From Pontederia crassipes (taxonomy: Eukaryota; Streptophyta; Magnoliopsida; Commelinales; Pontederiaceae): 64,000 nucleotides of DNA. Below, piece by piece: positions 57,218 through 64,000 of this stretch. Every line of letters starts with the position of its first letter. Position 1 is the first letter of the stretch. A model generated the notes under the pieces. The model was not told where the DNA came from. It made no database searches and saw only the letters and a program-made list of their open reading frames with translations. The DNA lies in contig CM060192.1 in NCBI GenBank assembly GCA_030549335.1, forward strand, positions 25,602,657-25,666,656, given 5' to 3'. The position numbers and the translations under genes were made by a program.

Positions 57218-57799
57218 ATGTAATAATCTTAAACATAATTATTATTAATTTAATATATTGTTTGTTGATGAGGACAAATTTTCATAATAAAGTAATTCAT
57301 TTGAAGTGAATAAAATTTCCATTACATAATTGATATATGCATTTCAAAAGTTGAAAATAATGCACATAAAATTATATCACCATTTTAATTGATAAATTAT
57401 AGATCATGTAACTGAAAGGTCATTGCTAAACTTTAACGATATCACGAATGAGAGAGAATTTTAATGTGTGCTAACTAATTAAAGTTGGAGGACGGTTTAA
57501 TTTAAAACTGAAGTTTGATTACATATTGAAATTATAATTATCTCATAATTATATCATCATGAAAACATAGCTACCATGTTGAAGTTGTATCCGAGCATAT
57601 TTAAAAACATGTTTTTATCGGTGGAAGAAATCTTAATAAGTGATCATGAAAAAATCTCATATGAGTGACAAATTTTGATCACCAATTGATAAAAATTATA
57701 AAGAGTTGTGCATATGCATATGAATTTGTCTGAGTGCGTAGAACTTTGTTATCCAAATTTACTTGTCAGGAAATAAGTTTTTGTGCGAGGGGATAGTTC
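57218..57799. other. AT-rich spacer, nothing recognised
   Basis: No coding frame and no repeat that I can assign. Confidence 0.4.
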
Positions 57800-57914
57800 A
57801 AAAGGTATGCTACAATTACCACCAAAGGGTTGGGGTGGAGTGGTAAGTGAGTCCTTCTATAGTTTAAGTAAGATCTCGAGTTCGAGTTTAAAAATTCTTG
57901 TTCGAAGCATCACC
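57800..57914 (+). mobile_element. tRNA-derived SINE head, cut by the gypsy LTR
   Basis: GGGTTGGGGTGGAGTGGTAA (57827 on) resembles a tRNA 5' half with box A, and ATCTCGAGTTCGAGTTT (about 57872) a box B. It resembles the SINE at 38324 in layout. The 3' part is missing because the gypsy element begins at 57915. Confidence 0.5.
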
Positions 57915-59032
57915 TGTAACATTCCAAAATCGATCCTAAAAAATTTGGTCATTTAGGGCAATTTCGCGCTGTTAGCCCGTTCGCCTTACATCGATTATTG
58001 TGGAAGACTTGATAATTTAGAGAGAATCATAATAAAAATAAACTTTCTATTAATCAAATAGATTAATATTCCATTAGACATTAATTGTCTAAAATCTTCG
58101 TTACATTATTAGCCTCATTGTTCATCTAGAACCATAGGATTTATTTAACTTTAAGCATGTGGAATAATTCGTCATGAGCTTGAGCTTCCATTCATCACTT
58201 AATCTTAGTTACCGGCACGGATCTAGAGTGTAGGGTTTCATAGTTGGAATATGTAAAAGTCATGCATGCCATGATATGCGATGCATCATCATCATAATAG
58301 CAATAACATATAAACTTGCATACCATGAACTATATCATAATTCATATATGACATTACATCATACTTAACATTCATTCTTGACATGTTATTCTTGAAACAT
58401 AATCATCTTGATGTACCTGCTCCATTTTAAAGTCGTCATATGTAAAACTCATACCATAGGAATATGTATTCATATCATTCATAACATACATGACATATCA
58501 TATCATTACAATTCATTTTTCATTGTCATGTGTATCTTAGGAGTTTCTATATAACTCCTTAATCCTTACTTATAGCTTAACACCTTTCATACTTTAACTA
58601 CATTTTCTCAAGATTACTTTATAATCCTTTGGATCTTCTTTCATTTTACTTTTTTTCATTATTATGTGATACTTGTAATGTCATCTTCATCTTTATTATT
58701 ATCACATAACATCATCTTTACTTTTATTACATATCATAAGTCATATCTTAGGAACACACACATCATAATAGTGAGGGACATTATTCTCTTCTTTTTTTTG
58801 AGGACTCTATTCTTAGTAAGAATACACACATTTTATGATGAGGGACATTGTTCTTTGAAAAGAATATACACAGATGCAAGACTTTACTTTTCGCGCTTAA
58901 GTCTCCTTTAAGTACATACATAACTGTAGAACTTTATTTCATCATTATCTTATCTTTTTTTGTTATAAAATACTTTGAAGTCAAACTTCGCTTTCCTTCT
59001 TACCTTATCTTATGCTATCTTTCATCTTTACA

Positions 59033-59690
59033 TTGAGAAATATTAAAAACCTTTTAAGTGATGACATTATTTTCCAAGAAGTCTCAATCATCATAAGATG
59101 AAAGATATTTACTTCTCACCTTTACATCTATTACTTACTTTCATTACATTCATCATATAATATGCTTCATATTTCATAATAGTCAATACATGATGACATC
59201 ATTATGTTAGTTAATAGGACACTGAAAAATCTCAAACACCTTTTGGGTGATAACATTATTTTCTAAATAAGCCTCAGTCACTACAAAGTGAAAGACGTTT
59301 ACTTTTGAGAAATCTCAAACACCTTTTGGGCGATGACTTTATTTTTCAAAGAATTCTCAATCACCATAAAGTGAAAGACATTTATTTCTTGCCCCATCTT
59401 TCATTTTTACCACATCATTACATTAGTTCATAGGGAATTGAAAAATGTCAAATACCATTTAGGTGATTGCATTATTTTCGAAAGAAGTCTCAATCACCAT
59501 GAGGTGAAAGGTATTTACTTCTTATCATATCTTTCATCTTTACTTAATTGAAGGCTCAGGGCAACATCATTAGAACTAGGACAACGACCCATTGGTTGGA
59601 AATCTCAAACACCATTTCATGTGATGGCATTATTTCGTGCGAAATTTTAATCATTATAAGGTGAAAGACATTTACTTCTTTGACATAACA
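59033..59690. repeat. Five copies of a hairpin-forming unit of about 85 bp
   Basis: Units at about 59033, 59225, 59308, 59430 and 59600 share the form ATCTCAAACACCTTTTGGG, TGATGACATTATTTTC, CTCAATCACCATAAGGTGAAA. In most copies CACCTT and GGTGAT near the start pair with ATCACC and AAGGTG near the end. Spacing between units is irregular (about 83-190 bp). Confidence 0.8.
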
Positions 59691-59899
59691 AGTGTCGATG
59701 CATTTCCTTCAATTTCATAATTTTTTATGGTCATCAATATGTCAAACATTCACATCGATCTTGCTTTATCTTTTAGCCTAATTACGGTTGAGCATGCATT
59801 ACGTGTATAGATGTGTCATATACAATCCATACATATCCATACATGACCTATATACATTAGAAAATAGGTTTAAAACATCATAAAATATATTTTTCAGCA

Positions 59900-60190
59900 T
59901 CACGGCCATGCCAAAAATATCATGTCCATGTCCAACTTTATCATGGCTGTACCCATCTATGTCACGGCCATGCCGAGCCTTGTCATGGTCGTTCCTAGAG
60001 TTGTCATGATCGTGCTTAACCTTTTTACAACCATTCCTAGCCTTGGCTAAAATTTTTGCTATGCTGCTCTCGCTCATGGTCGTGACCAAGTTGATCACGA
60101 TCGTGATAGAGGTGTCACGGGTGTGACCGAGATCCTTTAAGATCCTCGATCTCATCGGCTTAGTCACGACCGTTCTTAGGGTTGGCACGG
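59900..60190. repeat. 21 bp tandem repeats (TCACGGCCATG type)
   Basis: Successive 21 bp units such as TCATGGCTGTACCCATCTAT, TCACGGCCATGCCGAGCCTT and TCATGGTCGTTCCTAGAGTT, each followed by G, run from 59900 to about 60030, with looser copies to 60190. On the minus strand they code a 7-residue periodicity (HDKVGHGHD-like), but there is no sign this is translated. A corresponding array is at 63728-63990. Confidence 0.85.
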
Positions 60191-60746
60191 ACATGCTTGC
60201 ATCTTGAAGTCCCGATTTCTAACCCGAAAATGCATTATTTTGTTGTAGAATCAAGGTAAAAACATATAAATAATTTAGAACACTTCTAGGGCATAAATCA
60301 TGAAAACATGCTAACAATATCAATTTATCATGGAAGTACATCTTTTAGGGTTTTCCCTAAAATCATATGAAATTCTACATTTAGGTCATCAAACATAATA
60401 AAACAATAATTCATCATCTAGAGCTTATTGATCTAATTAATATGTTCATACAACTCTCAACCACAATCCATTATGAGGACAAGGTGCCCTCAAACTCCCA
60501 ATCCATCACATGTAAATCATTGAGAGAGGAGAAAGGGTTGGATCCCCGTTACATACCTTGCTCCCCTTTCCCTTGTCCTCTTCCTCTTTGTTCTTCTATT
60601 TTTTTTCCTCCTCAATGGCTGCAGTCGTCACATTGGAGAAATAAGAAAGGATAGGAGAGGGAGGGTTTGGGGGCTTTTTATAGAGTCTAACCTGGGTTTA
60701 ATCCAAATGACTTAAATACCCTTATTTAAAAATTAGAGTTGTTACA

Positions 60747-60765
60747 TCCATCCTCCTTTAAAAGA
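60747..60765 (-). other. Polypurine tract of the TR-GAG-like element
   Basis: The minus strand reads TTAAAGGAGGATGGA directly before the LTR start TGTAACAACTC. Confidence 0.8.
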
Positions 60766-60899
60766 AATTCATCCTCGAATTTCAATCTTATGCACTCATA
60801 AAATTTTCTTCATTATATTTTGCTCAAACATTATCAATGCAAAAAGGTATTGGTGCATGAGCAATCGTATAAAGATTTATAGCATTAACATAATGGACA

Positions 60900-61690
60900 T
60901 TAGTTAAAGGCTTACTTTAGTCTTCATTATTCATGTTTTGAGTCTCATCAACCTCCATAGCATGGACTCTACTTATAGCTCTTCGCTTTTGCCTTTGTTT
61001 CTTCTTGGATTCTCCTTGTCTTGTTTTAGGATTTCTTTATAGTGTCATCTCCTTGGACAATTTGGATACTAAGGAGATTGCCCTGGTCATCGTTTCAGGA
61101 TCACCACACTTAACATTCATCTTGAGACGAGGATTCAACTCTTCGATAAAGTGGTTGACTCTTAATTCTTCATTCTCTTTTAGAGGACTATACCTCGCAA
61201 GTTCATGAAACTTGTGAGGTATTCCTCAACTATCATATTGCTTGTAGATTCATGAATTCAACTTATTTGTTCCCTCTTACATGTAGGGGAGATAATGATT
61301 CTTGAAGTCCCTCCAGATAATCTCATCTTCATATTCAATTTGGCTCCTAGTCACTAACTTCGACAAGTGACAAGCCTAGTCAACTACCTGATGGGTAGCT
61401 AGATTGACTCTATATCTTTCTGAGCAATCCATTACCCTGAATTTCTCCATGATAACATCCAGCCAAGGTTCAGCTTTGTTTGGATCCCTATCCCTATTGA
61501 AAGTTGGGGGTTGTAACTTCAGGATGCTTTCATTCCTTGAGCTTGTGTGGTGAGAGTGCCTCTTGAGTCTGCATTTCTTTCCATAGCATGAGCCATACGG
61601 GTCATGCTTTCGATCAGCTCCATCTGACCTTTCAAAGCACGACCTCTAGATGAGCATCCTGCTTCCATCATTGACATAACAATAATTAAC
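60900..61690 (-). pseudogene. Gypsy Gag remnant of the TR-GAG-like element
   Basis: The minus strand reads MEAGCSSRGRALKGQMELIE (about 61672), LKLQPPTFNRDRDPNKAEPW, LDVIMEKFRVMDCSERYRVN, then after changes YEDEIIWRDFKNHYLPYM, MIVEEYLTSFMNLRGIV and INHFIEELNPRLKMNVK-like sequence, the Retrotrans_gag core of plant gypsy elements (FxGxxDPxxAExWL...F...YFP). A Lys/Arg-rich tail follows (KKKQRQKRR, about 60980). No zinc knuckle is seen. Stops at several points show decay. It ends close to the polypurine tract with no room for pol. Confidence 0.8.
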
Positions 61691-61807
61691 CACCATTAGT
61701 TGATCAATTATAAACACATATAATATAACTTAAACATTGCATACTCTTAATCTTTGATGGCTGCTCATGATAGTTGCACACGGACTTAGACTTCTTAAGT
61801 AAGACTT

Positions 61808-61823
61808 ATGCTTTGATACCAAT
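61808..61823 (-). other. Primer-binding site of the TR-GAG-like element
   Basis: The minus strand reads ATTGGTATCAAAGC next to the LTR end GGTCATTACA, matching the initiator tRNA-Met 3' end with one change (A for G). Confidence 0.85.
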
Positions 61824-64000
61824 TGTAATGACCCGAAATCCACCCTAAAAGTTTTGTCATTTGGGGAAATTTCGAGCGGTTAGCTTGTTCGCCATACAAT
61901 GATTAACTATGAAAGACTTGATAATTTAGAGAGAATCATAATAAATATAAACTTTCTATTAATCAAATAGAATACTATTCCAATAAATGCCTAAATTCTT
62001 CATTACATTATTAGCCTTCATCTAGAACCATAGGACTTATTTAATCCTAAGCATGTGCAACGCTTCATCATGAGCTTGAGCAACTATCCATCACTTAATC
62101 TTGGTTATCCGCACGAATTCAGAGTACAGAGTTTTCTAGTTAGAGTATGTAAAGGACATTCATGCCATGATGTCCTATTACATGATACTATATGTGATGC
62201 ATCATCATCATAACAACAATAGCATATAAACTTGCATGCCATGAACTATATCATAATCCTTACACAACATTACATCATGCTTATCATTCATTCTTAACAT
62301 GACATTTTTGAAACATAATTATCTTGACATATCTGCTTCACTTTAGAGTCATTATCTACAAGTCACATATCATAAGAATATGCATTCATATTTCATAACA
62401 TACATGACATATCATATCATTGCATTTCATTTTCATAGTCATGTGCATTTTAGGAGTTTCTATATAACTTCTTAATCCTTACTTGTAGCTTAACATCTTT
62501 CATACATTACCTATGTTTCCTTAGAGTTTCTTTATAACCTTTGGATCTTATTTTATTCTACTTTCTTTCTTTATTATGTGATACTTGTAATGCCATCTTC
62601 ATCTTTCATCTTTATCACATAACATCATCTTTACTTTCATTCCATGTCATAAATCATATCTTAGGAACACACATCATAATAGTGAGGGACTTTATTCCTA
62701 GTCATCTTTAGGAATACACGTACTTTATGATGAGGGACATTTTGATTTAAAGAATATACACAGATACAAGACTTTACTTCTCAAGCTTAAATCTCATTGA
62801 AGTACATACATAAGTGTAGAATTTTATTTCATCATCATCTTAACCTTTTTGTTATAAATAAAAATACTTTGAAGTTAAACTTCTCTTTCCTTCTTACCTT
62901 ATCTTATGCTATCTTTCATCTTTAGATTGGAAAATTTCAAACATCTTTTAGGTGATGCCATTATTTCCCGAGAAGTCTCAACCACCATAAGGTGAAAGGG
63001 TGAAAGGCATTTATTTCTCACCTTTACATTCATTGCTTACTTTCATTACATTCATCATATATATAATATGCTTCATCTTTCATAATAGTATACAAGATGG
63101 CATCATTATATTAGTTAAGAGGACACTAAAAAATCTCAAACACCTTTTGACCAATGGCATTAATTTCTAAATAAGTCTCAACCACCATAAAGTTAAAGGC
63201 GTTTACTTTTGGGAAATACCAAATACCTTTTGGGTGATGACTTTATTTTCCAAAGAAATCTCAATCGACATAAAGTGGAAGGCATTTACTTCTTAGTCCA
63301 TCTTTCATTTTTACCACATCATTACATTAGTTCATAGGACACTGAAAAATCTCAAATACCATTTGGGTAATGGTATTATTTCCAAAAGGAGTCTCAATCA
63401 CCGTGAAGTTAAAGGCATTTCCTTCTTACCTCATCTTTCAGCTCTACTTAATTGAAGGCTCAAGACAACGCCATTACAACCCAGTGCCCCTAGGAAATCT
63501 CAAACTTTTTAACATAATGAGTGTCGATGCATTTCCTTCAATTTCATATTTTATTAGGGTCATCAATATATCAAACATTGACATCGATCTTTCTTCATCT
63601 TTTAGCCTAATTACGACTGAGCTTGCATTACGTGTATTTATGTGTCATATACAATCAATACATATCCATACATGACCTATAAACATTAGAAAATAAGTTT
63701 AAAGCATCACAAAATGTCTTTTCCAACGTCATGATCAATATCATGGCCGTGTCCAACATTATCACGGCCATGCCCATCCATGTCACAGCCATGTCGAGCC
63801 TTGTCATGGTCATGCCTAGACTTGTCATGGCCATGCTCAGCCTTTTCACAGCTATTGTCAACCTTAGCCAAAATTTGGTTGCACTGCTCTCTCTCACGGT
63901 CGTGACTAAGTTGATCATGGCCATGCTTGGCCTTGTCATGGTCATGACAAAGGTGTCATGGGCATGACCGAAAGCCTTTTAAGAGTCTCGATCTCATCCG
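61824..64000 (-). repeat. 5' LTR of the TR-GAG-like element, cut by the window edge
   Basis: It starts TGTAATGACCCG on + and aligns with the left LTR through the window end, including hairpin-type units (about 62935, 63125, 63210 and 63340) and the 21 bp repeat array (63728-63990). By comparison with the left copy about 650 bp more are expected beyond the window. Confidence 0.85.

Larger units (their letters stand above)
57915..60746 (-). repeat. 3' LTR of the TR-GAG-like element
   Basis: 2832 bp, starting TGTAACATTCC and ending GTTGTTACA on +. It aligns with 61824-64000 along its length (for example GACTTGATAATTTAGAGAGA at 58008 and about 61914). It contains hairpin-type repeats (59030-59700) and 21 bp tandem repeats (59900-60190). 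The two LTRs are clearly diverged, so the insertion is old. Confidence 0.88.
57915..64000 (-). mobile_element. TR-GAG-like non-autonomous gypsy element, running off the right edge
   Basis: Two direct LTRs (57915-60746 and 61824 to beyond 64000) flank an internal region of only 1077 bp. On the minus strand the order is 5' LTR (right), primer-binding site next to 61824, gag remnant, polypurine tract next to 60746, 3' LTR (left). No protease, RT or integrase lies inside. This layout matches the gag-only TR-GAG class of plant non-autonomous elements. The five bases left of the element (TCACC, 57910-57914) should recur beyond its right end. Confidence 0.85.

Noticed and set aside
59799-60194. 131-codon minus frame with HDK/RHGRD heptad repeats
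   Set aside because: The periodicity comes from the 21 bp tandem DNA repeat in the LTR, and the counterpart in the other LTR is in a different length and context; no evidence of translation.
59900-63990. CRISPR-like regularly spaced repeats
   Set aside because: Units are adjacent 21 bp tandem repeats without unique spacers, in plant LTR DNA.

Overview
This is plant nuclear DNA from an angiosperm, probably a monocot. The evidence is spliced genes with GT-AG introns, an elongator tRNA-Met gene with an intron, NAC, CASP-like and LSD1-like genes, and dense nested plant retrotransposons (copia, gypsy, L1 and RTE LINEs, SINEs) in AT-rich DNA. The monocot suggestion rests only on the GC-rich first exons and the SINE/RTE tail type, so it is weak. 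There are no prokaryotic features and no CRISPR array.

The left 20 kb holds the host genes. A three-finger LSD1/LOL zinc-finger gene lies on + (CDS 1936-4818, six coding exons). After it come a 1 kb foldback element and a decayed PIF/Harbinger-type transposon (about 6475-11220) with remnants of both its Myb/SANT-like protein and its DDE transposase. A tRNA-Met(CAU) gene (11608-11696, -) and a four-membrane-span CASP-like gene (12441-13568, +) follow. Next is a NAC transcription factor of the NAC1/NAC021-022 clade on - (CDS 15638-19360, three exons) with a conserved miR164 site in its last exon. From 19.4 to 28 kb I see microsatellites, one SINE, possible 5' exons of unidentified minus-strand genes, and otherwise nothing I can name.

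From 28 kb to the end the window is a retroelement graveyard with readable nesting. Four insertions ending in the same (TTG)n tail, each with a clear target-site duplication, include one (52432-52664) that still encodes the C-terminus of an RTE-type reverse transcriptase. A near full-length L1-type LINE (32191-37645) is inserted into the gag of an older gypsy element; removing it restores the gag reading across a 15 bp duplication. Two copia elements lie on -: one keeps gag but no pol (42950-46567), the other keeps gag-protease-integrase-RT-RNase H in pieces (50530-54742). The window ends in a gypsy element (57915 to beyond 64000) with LTRs of about 2.8 kb and an internal region of only about 1.1 kb holding gag alone, that is, a TR-GAG-like non-autonomous element.

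The three protein genes look intact and independent of one another; the rest is mobile DNA at different stages of decay. I found no convincing new cellular system. The most unusual items are the gag-only elements, the hairpin-forming and 21 bp tandem arrays inside the gypsy LTRs, and the GGTCGACC-type palindromic clusters shared by several copia LTRs.
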